The notes beneath the pieces were generated by a model. It did no database searches. It saw nothing but the letters and a program-made list of their open reading frames with translations, and was not told the origin of the DNA. This document shows positions 15,569-24,574 of a stretch of 64,000 nt of DNA, in pieces. The translations under genes and the position numbers were made by a program. Source of the stretch: Noviherbaspirillum galbum (GTDB lineage Bacteria; Pseudomonadota; Gammaproteobacteria; Burkholderiales; Burkholderiaceae_D); assembly GCF_010974945.1 (NCBI RefSeq), contig NZ_JAAIVB010000073.1, positions 78,168 to 142,167 on the forward strand, in the 5' to 3' direction. The stretch's first letter is position 1; each line of letters opens with the position of its first letter.

Positions 15569-16309
15569 ATGCGCACTGTTTCTGCCGCCGCGGTGCGCGA
15601 CGCCGCCGGCGTGGCGGCCGCGTTCCCGCACGTCTGGCGCGCCAATCAACTGGGGTCGTATCGCACCGCCACCGTCCCGACCGGACATGCGACGCTGGAC
15701 CGCGAGCTGCCCGATGGCGGCTGGCCAGCCAGCGTCTTGATTGAGCTGCTGACCCAGCAGCCGGGTATCGGCGAAATGCGCTTGTTGCAGCCGGCGCTGC
15801 GCCAGGCCGGCAGCCGTGCGATTGCCTTGGTCCAACCGCCATACCCACCGCAAGCGGCGGCCTGGGCCGCCGAGGGCTTTCCAGTGCAGCGGCTGGTGTG
15901 GGTCAAGAGCCGGCGGACCGTCGATGCCTTGTGGGCGGCCGAGCAAAGCCTGCGCAATCGCTCCTGTGTGGCCCTCGTGCTGTGGCAACCCCAAGTGCGT
16001 CATGAGGCGTTGCGCCGCCTGCATCTGGCGGCCCAGGGCGGCGATGCCACGGTGTGGCTGGTGCGCCCGCTGGCCGCCGCCCAGGAGGCGTCACCGGCGC
16101 CGCTGCGCTTGGCGCTGCGACCCGCCGCCGCCGGTATCCGCATTGACATCGTCAAGCGCCGCGGTCCGCGCCGTGACGCCCCCCTCATTGTGCCGCTGGA
16201 GAACATGCCGGCGGCGGATTTCCACTCTTTCGAACCCCACCATGCGTCTGTGGCTCAGCGTCCATCTGCCGTTGTTACCGCTCGAAACGCTGCGGCCGTG
16301 CTGGTCTGA
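15569..16309 (+). CDS. imuA: ImuA, translesion synthesis-associated RecA-like protein
   Basis: 246 residues from the ATG at 15569, which has an AAGGAA ribosome site; a frame extending back to 15521 would start inside the LexA box. The N-terminus VWRANQLGSYRTATVPTGHA, followed by LDRELPDGGWPASVLIELL, is the typical ImuA opening, in which the RecA-like Walker A is degenerate. ImuA works with ImuB and DnaE2 in error-prone bypass of lesions. It forms the first gene of the LexA-controlled operon and overlaps the imuB start by 68 bases, so the two are translationally coupled. Confidence 0.93.
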   Translation: MRTVSAAAVRDAAGVAAAFPHVWRANQLGSYRTATVPTGHATLDRELPDGGWPASVLIELLTQQPGIGEMRLLQPALRQAGSRAIALVQPPYPPQAAAWAAEGFPVQRLVWVKSRRTVDALWAAEQSLRNRSCVALVLWQPQVRHEALRRLHLAAQGGDATVWLVRPLAAAQEASPAPLRLALRPAAAGIRIDIVKRRGPRRDAPLIVPLENMPAADFHSFEPHHASVAQRPSAVVTARNAAAVLV

Positions 16310-17708
16310 ACCGGGGGCGCACGTCGTCCTCGAGCACGAGCGCGTGCTGGTCGCCAGCCAAGCGGCGCGGGAGGCGGGCGTGCGGGTCGGCATGAAGCGC
16401 AACGGCGTGCTGACGCTCTGTCCGGAGGCGGCCGTGCATGCGCGCGACGAGCAGCGCGAGCGCATGGCGTTGGACAGCGTCGCGCTATGCCTGTTGCAGT
16501 ACACGCCCGACGTCGCGTACGCCGAGCAACACAGCCTGATGCTGGAGGTCGGCGCCAGCCTGCGCGCATTTGGCGGCGTGCGCCGGCTGTTTCGCCGGGC
16601 CCAGGCCGACGTGCTGGCGCTGGGGTTGACCGGCCATTGGGGCATGGCACCGACCGCGCAAGGCGCCTGGCTGTTGGCGCACGCCGCCGGCGTGGCAGGC
16701 TGCCGCCGCCGCGTGTTACGCATGGAAACACTGGTGCCGGTGCTCAATCGGATTCCGTGCCGCATTTTGCCGCCGCTGGCGCCCTATCTGGACTGGCTCA
16801 CCGCCATTGGCTGCCGCACCCTGGGCGAGTTGCGGCGCTTGCCGCGTGCTGGGCTCAAGCGGCGCTGTGACGAGGCGGTGCTCGAGGCCCTGGACCGCGC
16901 CTATGGTCAGGCGCCGGAGTTGTTTCGCTGGATAGAAACGCCGGAAGTGTTTGCGGCCAGACTGGAACTACCGGACCGTATCGACCAGGCAGAAGGCGTG
17001 CTGTTCGGCGCGCGCCGGCTGCTGTTGCAAATGACGGGCTGGCTCATCGCGCGGCAGCGGGCGGTCGAGCGCTTCACCTTGACCATGGAGCATGAGCGCG
17101 GGCGCCAAGCCGTACCGCCCACCGTGCTAGAGGTGGCGCTCGCCGCAGCAGCTTGGCAAGAGCCGCATCTGACCCGCTTGCTCAAGGAACGGCTGGGCCG
17201 CTTGACGCTGGCCGGTTCCGTCATCGTCTTGCGGCTAGAGGCGACGCAGACCGTAGCGATGGCACCGCCGTCCGCCTCGCTGTTCCCGGAACCGGGCGGC
17301 ACGCCGGCGGATTTTCAGCGCTTGATCGAGTTGCTGAGCGCGCGTCTGGGCGACGACCACGTTCTGGTGCCGGCATTAGTTGCAGACCATCGGCCTGAGC
17401 TGTGCAATCGCTGGTTGCCGGCGGCGACCGCCAAACGGACCGCCACGCCGTCCCTACCCGACATTGAGCGTCCATTTTGGCTGCTCGAATCGCCCATCGA
17501 ACTGATGCTGCGCGAAGAGCGTCCATTTTATGGCTCCCCGCTGCGCCTGTTGGGCAGTGCCGAGCGCATCGAATGCGGCTGGTGGGATGGCCAACTGGTC
17601 GTGCGTGACTATTTCGTCGCCCAGGGCGCGGAATCGGCCTGTTACTGGGTCTACCGCGAACGGTTGGGCGACGATATCCGCTGGTATTTGCATGGCTTGT
17701 TCGGCTGA
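16242..17708 (+). CDS. imuB: ImuB, catalytically inactive Y-family polymerase homologue
   Basis: 488 residues beginning MRLWLSVHLPLLPLETLRP. Where active Y-family polymerases have the first catalytic aspartate in FVDMNSFF, this protein has LWLSVHLP, so it cannot polymerise, as is usual for ImuB. Fingers and helix-hairpin-helix regions are recognisable around TAQGAWLLAHAAG and LGELRRLPRAGLKRRC. ImuB acts as the hub that connects ImuA, DnaE2 and the sliding clamp. I placed the start at 16242; the frame is open another 142 codons upstream, but that part is antisense-like, Arg/Cys-rich and overlaps imuA. Confidence 0.93.
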   Translation: MRLWLSVHLPLLPLETLRPCWSEPGAHVVLEHERVLVASQAAREAGVRVGMKRNGVLTLCPEAAVHARDEQRERMALDSVALCLLQYTPDVAYAEQHSLMLEVGASLRAFGGVRRLFRRAQADVLALGLTGHWGMAPTAQGAWLLAHAAGVAGCRRRVLRMETLVPVLNRIPCRILPPLAPYLDWLTAIGCRTLGELRRLPRAGLKRRCDEAVLEALDRAYGQAPELFRWIETPEVFAARLELPDRIDQAEGVLFGARRLLLQMTGWLIARQRAVERFTLTMEHERGRQAVPPTVLEVALAAAAWQEPHLTRLLKERLGRLTLAGSVIVLRLEATQTVAMAPPSASLFPEPGGTPADFQRLIELLSARLGDDHVLVPALVADHRPELCNRWLPAATAKRTATPSLPDIERPFWLLESPIELMLREERPFYGSPLRLLGSAERIECGWWDGQLVVRDYFVAQGAESACYWVYRERLGDDIRWYLHGLFG

Positions 17709-17711
17709 GCC

Positions 17712-20700
17712 ATGGCGACCAACTCGTCCGAGGCGCTGCCCGCGTATGCCGAATTGCAGTGCGTATCGAACTTCACCTTCTTGCGCGGCGCCTCGCACCC
17801 GGAAGAACTGGTGGCACGCGCCAGCCAGCTCGGCTACCAGGCGCTGGCGCTGACCGACGAGTGTTCCGTGGCCGGCGTCGTGCGTGCGCATACCGAAGCC
17901 AAGAAATGGGGACTCCATCTCGTCATCGGCAGCCAGTTTCAGGTCAGCGACGAGAGCGGGCGGCCGGCTTTTACGCTCATCGCGCTCGCGCAAAACCGCA
18001 ACGGCTACGGCAACCTGTGTGAATTGATTACCCTGGGCCGCACCCGGGCTGCCAAGGGCAGCTACTGTCTGCGCCTGGCGGATTTCACGCAGCCCGAGCC
18101 GGCGTATGCCCACTTGCGCGGCTTGCCCGATTGCTTGGTTCTGTTGGCGCCCAAACACCATATCGCCAAACCCGACCTGCTCCAACAGGCGCAGTGGCTG
18201 TGCGCCGCCTTCCCGGACCGCGCCTGGCTGGCCCTGACCTTGCTGCACAAGTCGCGCGATGCGCAACATCGGTCGGTGGTCGAGCACGTGGCACACAGCC
18301 TGGGCTTGCCAGTGGTGGCCACGGGCGACGTCTGCATGCACGTGCGTTCGCGCAAACCCATGCAAGACACCCTGACCGCGATTCGCTTGCGCAAATCGAT
18401 TGCCGACTGCGGCTTCGAGCTGGCGCCGAATGCCGAACAGCATTTGCGCGCGCGCCTACGGCTCGGCAACCTGTATCCGCCGGCGGCGCTGGCCGAGACG
18501 CTCAAGATTGCCGCACGCTGCACGTTTTCTCTCGACGAGCTGCGCTACGAATACCCAGACGAACTGGTGCCGGCCGGTGAGACGGCGGCCAGCTACTTGC
18601 GCGGCGAAACCTATCTCGGCGCCCATCGCCGCTTCCCGCTCGGGATTCCAGCCCAGGTGCAGCAGCAACTCGAACACGAGCTGGCGCTCATCGCGGAGAT
18701 GGCGTACGAGCCGTATTTCTTGACCGTGTATGACATCGTCCGTTTCGCGCGTGGGCGCCAAATCCTGTGCCAGGGGCGCGGCTCGGCCGCCAACAGCGCG
18801 GTCTGCTATTGCCTCGGCATCACCGAGGTCGACCCAGCGCGCGGCAACCTGCTGTTCGAGCGCTTCATTTCCAAGGAGCGCAATGAACCGCCCGACATCG
18901 ACGTGGATTTTGAGCACCAGCGCCGCGAAGAAGTCATCCAGTACATCTATGCCAAGTATGGCCGCCAGCGCGCGGCCTTGACCGGCGTCGTCATCAGTTA
19001 TCGGCCCAAGAGCGTGTTGCGCGACGTCGGCAAGGCACTGGGGGTGGACCTCGGCCTCGTCGACCAAGTCGCCAAGTCGCATCGCTGGTGGGATGGCAGT
19101 GCGGCGCTGGCCGAGCGCTTCGCCGAATGCGGCCTGGACCCAAGCTCACCCGTCGCCCAGCATTGGGCCGACATCGCGCAAAAACTGCTGTCGTTCCCGC
19201 GCCATCTGTCGCAGCACCCGGGCGGCTTCATCATCGCGCGCGGCAAGTTGTTGCGGCTGGTGCCGATTGAAAATGCGGCGATGCCAGAGCGCAGCGTCGT
19301 CCAGTGGGACAAGGATGACCTGGATGCCTTGGGCTTGCTGAAGGTCGACATCCTGGCGCTCGGCATGCTGAGCATGATTCGCCGGGCGCTCGAGCTGATT
19401 TCGCAGCAGCGCGGCGAGCGCTTCGAGTTGCAAGACATTCCGGCCGAAGACCCGGCGACGTACGCCATGATTGGCCGCGCCGACACGGTCGGCGTATTCC
19501 AAATTGAAAGCCGGGCACAAATGTCGATGCTGCCGCGCCTGTTGCCGCGCACCTTCTACGACCTGGTGATTGAAGTGGCGATTATTCGCCCCGGGCCGAT
19601 TCAGGGCGGCATGATTCATCCATATCTGCGCCGGCGCCAAGGACTCGAGCCGGTCACCTATCCGAGCCCGGCCATCGAACAGGCATTGGCGCGTACGCTC
19701 GGGGTGCCGATATTCCAGGAACAAGTGATGCAAATCGCGATGCTGGCCGGCGGCTTCACGCCCGGCGAAGCCGACCAGCTGCGGCGGGCAATGGCGGCCT
19801 GGAAGCGCAAGGGGCAACTCGATAAGTTCCAGGACAAGCTGACCCAGGGCATGCGCGCCAACGGCTATTCGGAAGAATTCGCGCAACAGATTTGTCAGCA
19901 AGTGCAGGGCTTTGCCGAATACGGCTTCCCGGAAAGCCATGCGGCGAGCTTTGCCTTGCTGGCGTATGCCAGCAGCTGGCTCAAGTGTCATGAGCCGGAA
20001 GCGTTCCTGGCGGCGCTGCTGAATAGCCAGCCGATGGGCTTTTATGCGCCGGCGCAGCTGGTGCAAGACAGCCGCCGCCACGGCGTTACCGTCTTGCCGG
20101 TCGATGTCCAGGCGAGCACATGGGAAGCGGCGCTGGAAGACATGGGACGCGCGCGGCCGGCGGTGCGGCTGGGACTGAACATGGTGTCGGGCTTGGCACA
20201 GGAAGCAGGGTTCAGAATCGAGGAGGCGCGCGCCATCGAGCCGTTTGCCGATATCCACGACTTGGCGCTGCGCGCGCAGTTGCAGCGCCTGGACTTGGAA
20301 CAGCTGGCCGACGCCAATGCATTGGCGTCCTTGGCTGGGCACCGCCGCCAAGCGCTGTGGCAAGCCGTCGCCGGCGCGCCCGACAAGGGCTTGTTGCAGC
20401 GGGCGGCAATTGCGGAGGACGAGATTCAGTTGCCCGCACCGTCGGAAGCCGACGACATCGTCGGCGACTACCGGTCGCTCGGCTTGACGCTGGGCCGCCA
20501 CCCGCTGGCGCTGCTGCGGCCGGTGCTCGCCAAGATGCGCTTCTTGCCGGCGGACGTCCTCAACACGTTTGCCGACCGCCAGGTAGCGCGCGCTTGCGGC
20601 ATCGTGACCGTGCGCCAGCGCCCGGAAACCGCAAAGGGTGTCGTCTTCTTGACGATGGAAGACGAAACCGGGGCGGTCAATGTGATTGTCTGGCGTGACC

Positions 20701-20861
20701 TGGTCGACCGCCAGCGCAAGGAATTGCTGGGGGCGTCGCTGCTGGGCGTGTATGGCATTTGGCAGCGCGAAGGGGACGTGCGCAATCTGGTGGCGAAACG
20801 CCTGGTCGATTTGTCGCACCTGCTGGGCAGGCTGACGGCGAACAGTCGGGATTTTTGCTAG
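17712..20861 (+). CDS. dnaE2: DnaE2, error-prone C-family DNA polymerase
   Basis: 1049 residues, the normal length for DnaE2. The N-terminal PHP domain opens with YAELQCVSNFTFLRGASHPEE. The polymerase core has the catalytic PDIDVDF at about residues 394-400 (Asp397 and Asp399 among the metal ligands). QGRGSAANSAVCYCLGI and the thumb segment FPESHAASFALLAYASSWLK follow, and an OB-fold domain lies near the C-terminus (VARACGIVTVRQRP). It ends LTANSRDFC, close to the usual SRDF(H/Q) ending. It starts three bases after imuB and completes the damage-inducible mutasome. Standard DnaE1 is excluded because of the operon and the missing C-terminal tau-binding extension. Confidence 0.95.
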   Translation: MATNSSEALPAYAELQCVSNFTFLRGASHPEELVARASQLGYQALALTDECSVAGVVRAHTEAKKWGLHLVIGSQFQVSDESGRPAFTLIALAQNRNGYGNLCELITLGRTRAAKGSYCLRLADFTQPEPAYAHLRGLPDCLVLLAPKHHIAKPDLLQQAQWLCAAFPDRAWLALTLLHKSRDAQHRSVVEHVAHSLGLPVVATGDVCMHVRSRKPMQDTLTAIRLRKSIADCGFELAPNAEQHLRARLRLGNLYPPAALAETLKIAARCTFSLDELRYEYPDELVPAGETAASYLRGETYLGAHRRFPLGIPAQVQQQLEHELALIAEMAYEPYFLTVYDIVRFARGRQILCQGRGSAANSAVCYCLGITEVDPARGNLLFERFISKERNEPPDIDVDFEHQRREEVIQYIYAKYGRQRAALTGVVISYRPKSVLRDVGKALGVDLGLVDQVAKSHRWWDGSAALAERFAECGLDPSSPVAQHWADIAQKLLSFPRHLSQHPGGFIIARGKLLRLVPIENAAMPERSVVQWDKDDLDALGLLKVDILALGMLSMIRRALELISQQRGERFELQDIPAEDPATYAMIGRADTVGVFQIESRAQMSMLPRLLPRTFYDLVIEVAIIRPGPIQGGMIHPYLRRRQGLEPVTYPSPAIEQALARTLGVPIFQEQVMQIAMLAGGFTPGEADQLRRAMAAWKRKGQLDKFQDKLTQGMRANGYSEEFAQQICQQVQGFAEYGFPESHAASFALLAYASSWLKCHEPEAFLAALLNSQPMGFYAPAQLVQDSRRHGVTVLPVDVQASTWEAALEDMGRARPAVRLGLNMVSGLAQEAGFRIEEARAIEPFADIHDLALRAQLQRLDLEQLADANALASLAGHRRQALWQAVAGAPDKGLLQRAAIAEDEIQLPAPSEADDIVGDYRSLGLTLGRHPLALLRPVLAKMRFLPADVLNTFADRQVARACGIVTVRQRPETAKGVVFLTMEDETGAVNVIVWRDLVDRQRKELLGASLLGVYGIWQREGDVRNLVAKRLVDLSHLLGRLTANSRDFC

Positions 20862-20971
20862 CAGCTGCCAAAAGCTATCGCCTCGCCAGGTTTTTTCACG
20901 CTGCGATTAGTGCTCTGCACAGGGGACGCGCACAATACCGCCGAATCTCACATTAAACAAAGCAGAGAGCG

Positions 20972-21385
20972 ATGCGAAAAATTAGCCACTTCATCACGAC
21001 GGTGCTGTTTACCGTTGCTGTTGCTGGTCCAGCCGTTGCGAAGGAAATGCGAACATCGGCAGACTTCGAAGTATGCCCGCAATTTTTCGTCGCCAGTGCA
21101 GCCCCGCGCGTCCCCGCATCGGTCCTATCGGAGTCTCGGTCGCTGTGTTACGACGCGTTCGCGGTCTTGCATTCAGGACGAAGCAAGACGCCGGTGTTTG
21201 TGGCACAACGGCTCAATCGCTCTTTACTACAAGCGGCGGTTGGCGAGAAACGCACGAACAAGTTCTTTGCCGATGCCCGGCTGCCCTACTCTGAACGGGC
21301 CCAGCTCGACGACTACAAGGGCAGTGGCTTTGACCGCGGTCACATGGCCCCGATAACGGTGAAGCAACTGGCATCAGTCCAGTAG
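20972..21385 (+). pseudogene. Truncated DNA/RNA non-specific endonuclease, N-terminal part
   Basis: The first 128 codons match the complete gene at 22507-23265: a signal peptide ([20 protein letters not shown]), the CPQFFV region, [20 protein letters not shown] and the catalytic DRGHMAP segment. The frame then changes to [10 protein letters not shown] and stops, so the C-terminal half, including the second part of the active site, is missing. About 90 bases upstream of the start also match the upstream region of the complete copy, showing that the duplicated block included the promoter. It lies in the opposite orientation to the intact copy 1.1 kb away. Confidence 0.85.
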
Positions 21386-21443
21386 TTTTTTGTGTTCAAT
21401 TAACAAGTGTGCTACCTTGGGGGGACCAGTGAAGGAAAAGAAT

Positions 21444-21638
21444 ATGGATACGCCAGCGCGCGGCGTCCCTGCCAACCAGGGCGCAGCTTCGAATAATGGC
21501 CCGACCAATGCCGGTCTAGTCCGTACTCCGTCCATGGATAAGCTCATTCGGCACGTGAACAGAAGTGAACGGTACTCCTTTGAATCCGTTTGCAAGTCGA
21601 TTAGCGAGGCAGTTAGCAAGGCTAAGCACAAAGCTTAA
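21444..21638 (+). CDS. Small hypothetical protein
   Basis: 64 residues from the ATG at 21444, preceded by AAGGAAAAG. The protein has a polar, Asn/Gly-rich N-terminal half and a helical C-terminal half (LIRHVNRSERYSFESVCKSI then SEAVSKAKHKA). A strong intrinsic terminator directly follows, which supports it being a real transcribed unit. I recognise no family. Confidence 0.55.
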   Translation: MDTPARGVPANQGAASNNGPTNAGLVRTPSMDKLIRHVNRSERYSFESVCKSISEAVSKAKHKA

Positions 21639-21656
21639 TTAGGCTTACAGCCAATC

Positions 21657-21684
21657 AAAAACCCGCACCCGTGCGGGTTTTTCT
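21657..21684 (+). terminator. Intrinsic terminator
   Basis: CCCGCAC and GTGCGGG form a GC-rich stem with a two-base loop, flanked by an A-run on the left and followed by TTTTTCTTT. It ends the transcript of the small gene at 21444-21638. Confidence 0.9.
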
Positions 21685-21798
21685 TTCCCCAGAGTTACCA
21701 TCATTCAAGATGCGCGACCTTGTCACCTGAAGGCAGTAACTAGCGTCATCTGGTACGAGATCCGGCCGCGTGCCGCATTCATGCGTATACTTCCCCGC

Positions 21799-22413
21799 AT
21801 GCTACGCATCGACAATCTCAGCAAGCGCTATGGCGACCACCGTCTATTCCAGGAGTTGACTCATACGTTCCCGCCTGGATGTGTGGCGCTATGTGAAGAA
21901 GACAGCACCGGCAAATCCAGCTTGCTGGGCATCATCGCGGGCGTGATCGCACCGGATGCGGGCGACGTTTGGATCGACGGGCATTCGCTCATCCAAACGC
22001 CGCTGCAAGCCAAAGTCCGCATGGCCTATGTGCCCGACAATTGCTTGGCGTTTCCCATGCAGACGGGGCGTGGATTGCTCGAGCAAGTCGCTTCCGAAAA
22101 GAACACAACGCTCGACGATGCCGTGCTTGATCTGGCATACAAACTGGGGCTGGAACCGCATCTGGATAAGCGCTTCGAACAGATGTCGACGGGTACGCGC
22201 CGCAAGGTCTTCCTGACGGCCGCCGCCTTGGGTGAGCCGGCCGTCGTCATCGCGGACGGCCCCAGCAACGGGCTAGACGCGCAGGCTCGCGCCGTGCTGG
22301 CCGAACAATTCAAGATCTGGTCCCGAGATCGCGTCGTGCTGTTCGCCAGTCACGACCCCGCACTGGTGCAGGCCTGCGGAGCAAGGGCAATCAATGTTGC
22401 CACACTGCGCTAA
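21799..22413 (+). CDS. ABC-type ATPase domain protein with degenerate motifs
   Basis: 204 residues, a single ABC ATP-binding domain beginning MLRIDNLSKRYGDHRLF; an in-frame ATG at 21781 is an alternative start. Walker A reads CEEDSTGKSS: the GK-S core is kept, but the first glycine and asparagine are replaced by Glu-Glu-Asp. The signature LSGGQ is replaced by MSTGTRRK. Walker B is AVVIADGPSNGLD, where the catalytic glutamate of DEP is Gly. A switch histidine (FASHDP) remains. ATP binding is plausible, but hydrolysis is doubtful. No permease gene is adjacent, so it may be a regulatory or orphan ABC protein. Confidence 0.82.
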   Translation: MLRIDNLSKRYGDHRLFQELTHTFPPGCVALCEEDSTGKSSLLGIIAGVIAPDAGDVWIDGHSLIQTPLQAKVRMAYVPDNCLAFPMQTGRGLLEQVASEKNTTLDDAVLDLAYKLGLEPHLDKRFEQMSTGTRRKVFLTAAALGEPAVVIADGPSNGLDAQARAVLAEQFKIWSRDRVVLFASHDPALVQACGARAINVATLR

Positions 22414-22434
22414 GCGCGGTGCTGCTTTAGTGCG

Positions 22435-22485
22435 ACCCTAAGTCTGGGCCCTTCCAGCGGAGATGCCGAGGGTGCAACTTAGGGT
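22435..22485. repeat. Inverted repeat between convergent genes
   Basis: ACCCTAAGT (22435-22443) and ACTTAGGGT (22477-22485) are perfectly complementary with a 33-base loop. They lie between the converging ends of the ABC-type ATPase gene and the endonuclease gene. A bidirectional terminator or a REP-like element are both possible. Confidence 0.4.
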
Positions 22486-22506
22486 ATCCAGTATGTCGTG
22501 CTACGG

Positions 22507-23265
22507 CTAGTCTCGCACCGGCATCCCTGGCAGGAATTCGATCCCTGTCCTGTTAACCAATTCGCGGTAGGTAATCGGACGGCCGGCACGCGCTTCGTCC
22601 GTGTTTTCCATCCAATGCGCCCAGGCGCGGCCGGTCGTCGCATCGTAGACAAGCTTGTAGAGATATTTCGGAACCCAGACTTTGCCGGGACCGATCACGC
22701 GCGGGTTGTCGGCGAACACCGGCCCCGTGATGACGTACACGTCGCCGTGAGCGCGCAGGACGTATTTCCGGGTTGCTTGTTCAATACCGTTCCAAGACCG
22801 TTGGTTATTGAGCGGCGCTTGCGGCACCATGTTGGCCAACGAAAAGCTCTGCGCCATCGCTTGCGCTGCCGGCATATCGCCTGCCGGTGCCATGTGACCG
22901 CGGTCAAAGCCACTGCCCTTGTAGTCGTCGAGCTGGGCCCGTTCCGCGTAGGGCAGGCGCGCATCGGCAAAGAACTTGTTCGTGCGTTTTTCGCCAGCCG
23001 CCGCTTGCAGTGAGGCGCGGTTCAACCGCTGAGCCACAAACACCGGCGTCTTGCTGCGACCGGAATGCAGCACCGCGAACGCGTCGTAACACAGGGATCG
23101 AAACCGCAGGTGGTCCGAAGCGGGGATGTGCGGAGCTGCACCGGTGACAAAAAATTGCGGGCATGCCTTGAAGTCGACCGATGCCGGGGTTTCTTTCGCA
23201 ATAGCTGGGCCGGCGACGGCAACGGCCAGCAGCACCGTCGTGATGAAGTGGCGGATTATTCGCAT
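22507..23265 (-). CDS. Secreted DNA/RNA non-specific endonuclease
   Basis: 252 residues from the ATG at 23265, which has a GGAGAG ribosome site; an in-frame GTG lies four codons upstream. An N-terminal signal peptide (HFITTVLLAVAVAGPAIAKE) indicates export. The catalytic motif of the NucA/EndA-type beta-beta-alpha-metal nucleases is [14 protein letters not shown], with the general-base His. SLANMVPQAPLNNQ supplies the metal-binding Asn. DVYVITGPVF and KYLYKLVYD complete the fold. The enzyme should degrade extracellular or periplasmic DNA and RNA. A truncated copy lies nearby at 20972 and a C-terminal relic at 2257. Confidence 0.93.
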   Translation of the reverse strand: MRIIRHFITTVLLAVAVAGPAIAKETPASVDFKACPQFFVTGAAPHIPASDHLRFRSLCYDAFAVLHSGRSKTPVFVAQRLNRASLQAAAGEKRTNKFFADARLPYAERAQLDDYKGSGFDRGHMAPAGDMPAAQAMAQSFSLANMVPQAPLNNQRSWNGIEQATRKYVLRAHGDVYVITGPVFADNPRVIGPGKVWVPKYLYKLVYDATTGRAWAHWMENTDEARAGRPITYRELVNRTGIEFLPGMPVRD

Positions 23266-23505
23266 TACTCTCCACACCGTTTAATACAAGCGTCGGCGGT
23301 ATTGTGCCCGTCCAAGGTGCGGAGCACTCGTCGCAGCGTGAAAAAATATGGCGAGACGAGTGTTGCTGGCAGGGGCGAGCCAAAATCCCGACGACTTGCC
23401 GTCAGATGGACGCCGCGGCCCCCGATGTTGAGAGTGATAGACTGACAATGTTGTCACGCAGGAATCACTGTGCGGGTAACCGCGGACCGGAGCGAAGGGA
23501 ATGGC

Positions 23506-24435
23506 ATGGCACGCCGCAGAAAAAAGGAGGGATGGGCAACCATATTGGTGATGCTGCCCTGGTGGGTCAGCGCCGCCGCCGGGTGCCTTGCCTTTGCCGG
23601 CATGCGCTGGATCATCCCTTCGGTATTTGCCCGCCACCCTTTCCTGGTCGCGCTCGGGGCACTGTCCCATGCGCTGGCTTGGCTGGCTTTGCTGCTGTTC
23701 GGCTTGCTGGCAGCCATCGCTTTCGTCCGCTCCCAAACGAGTGGAGGCAGTAAGCCGACCGCCAGGCGCACCGGCATGGTTTTGGGCGCACGCCGAGAAC
23801 CGGTAGTAAGCAGCCCACCAGCAAAAATTGATCCGGGCTGGGGGCATTCCAACCAAAATGCGGGCCCCCTCCCGGTCTTCGGCAAAGCCTTCGATAGTTG
23901 GACGCTGGAAGCGCTGCGGGCGCTCGAATGGAAGCGATTCGAGCTCCTTTGCGCCAAGTATTATGAAGCCGTCGGCTTCCAGTCCGAAACCCTCCGCTGC
24001 GGTGCCGATGGCGGCATCGATATCAAGCTGTTCAAGATCGATCCCACCAAGCCGATCGCGATCGTCCAGTGCAAGGCCTGGAATGCGTACTCAGTCGGCG
24101 TCAAGGAAGTGCGGGAATTGTTGGGAGTGATGGCCCATGAAAAGGTGGGGCGAGGGATTTTCATTACGACCAGTACCTACACCAATGACGCGCTCACGTT
24201 TGGCGGCGCCAATCCGATGCAATTGTTGGATGGTCCAGGCTTCCTGAATAAAATCCTGGGCCTGCCCCAAGGTCAACAAGACGCGCTTCGAAAGGCTGCC
24301 TTTGACGGCGATTACCGCACACCGACTTGCGCCTCCTGCGGCATCAAGATGACGCGGCGCGAGAGTCAGCGCGGGGCATTTTGGGGATGTGTGCACTACC
24401 CGCGATGCAAGAGCCGCTTTCCTTTTTCAGTTTAG
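23506..24435 (+). CDS. Membrane-anchored Mrr-like nuclease with zinc finger
   Basis: 309 residues from the ATG at 23506 (AAGGGA ribosome site). Two hydrophobic segments lie in the first 75 residues (TILVMLPWWVSAAAGCLAF and LVALGALSHALAWLALLLF). A restriction-endonuclease fold of the Mrr type follows: WKRFELLCAKYYEAVGF, GADGGIDIKL with Asp168, and IVQCKAW with Gln188 and Lys190, the PD-(D/E)xK-type QxK motif. A C-terminal topoisomerase-type zinc finger has CASCGIKM and CVHYPRCKSRF. Soluble Mrr cuts methylated DNA; the membrane-anchored group may act on incoming DNA at the envelope. It directly precedes the IS1182 element. Confidence 0.87.
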   Translation: MARRRKKEGWATILVMLPWWVSAAAGCLAFAGMRWIIPSVFARHPFLVALGALSHALAWLALLLFGLLAAIAFVRSQTSGGSKPTARRTGMVLGARREPVVSSPPAKIDPGWGHSNQNAGPLPVFGKAFDSWTLEALRALEWKRFELLCAKYYEAVGFQSETLRCGADGGIDIKLFKIDPTKPIAIVQCKAWNAYSVGVKEVRELLGVMAHEKVGRGIFITTSTYTNDALTFGGANPMQLLDGPGFLNKILGLPQGQQDALRKAAFDGDYRTPTCASCGIKMTRRESQRGAFWGCVHYPRCKSRFPFSV

Positions 24436-24452
24436 GGTGACCGGCTCTTTTC

Positions 24453-24485
24453 GGCCCAGACTGTGTCAAAACGCATGTTTCAGAG
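24453..24485 (+). repeat. Left terminal inverted repeat of the IS1182 element
   Basis: Matches the right end over 33 positions with a few differences: GGCCCAGAC, then GTGT, then an A-run, ATGTTT and CAGAG are shared. Confidence 0.8.
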
Positions 24486-24574
24486 GAAGTTTGCGAGGAT
24501 TTTGCGGTACTCGATCACCGGATTCTGAGTTGTAGCGTCTAATGAAGTCATCGACGACGCCATCGGAGCCGAGC

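Noticed and set aside
15816..16241. An N-terminal extension of imuB by 142 codons
   Set aside because: This part is Arg/Cys/Pro-rich, overlaps imuA in another frame, and the real ImuB N-terminus is MRLWLSVHLP at 16242.
17454..18443. A 329-codon minus-strand frame over the imuB-dnaE2 junction
   Set aside because: Antisense to two well-supported genes, with no motif.
19146..20819. A 557-codon open frame antisense to dnaE2
   Set aside because: Long antisense frames are expected in GC-rich genes; its composition is His/Gln/Arg-rich without motifs, and dnaE2 is unmistakable.
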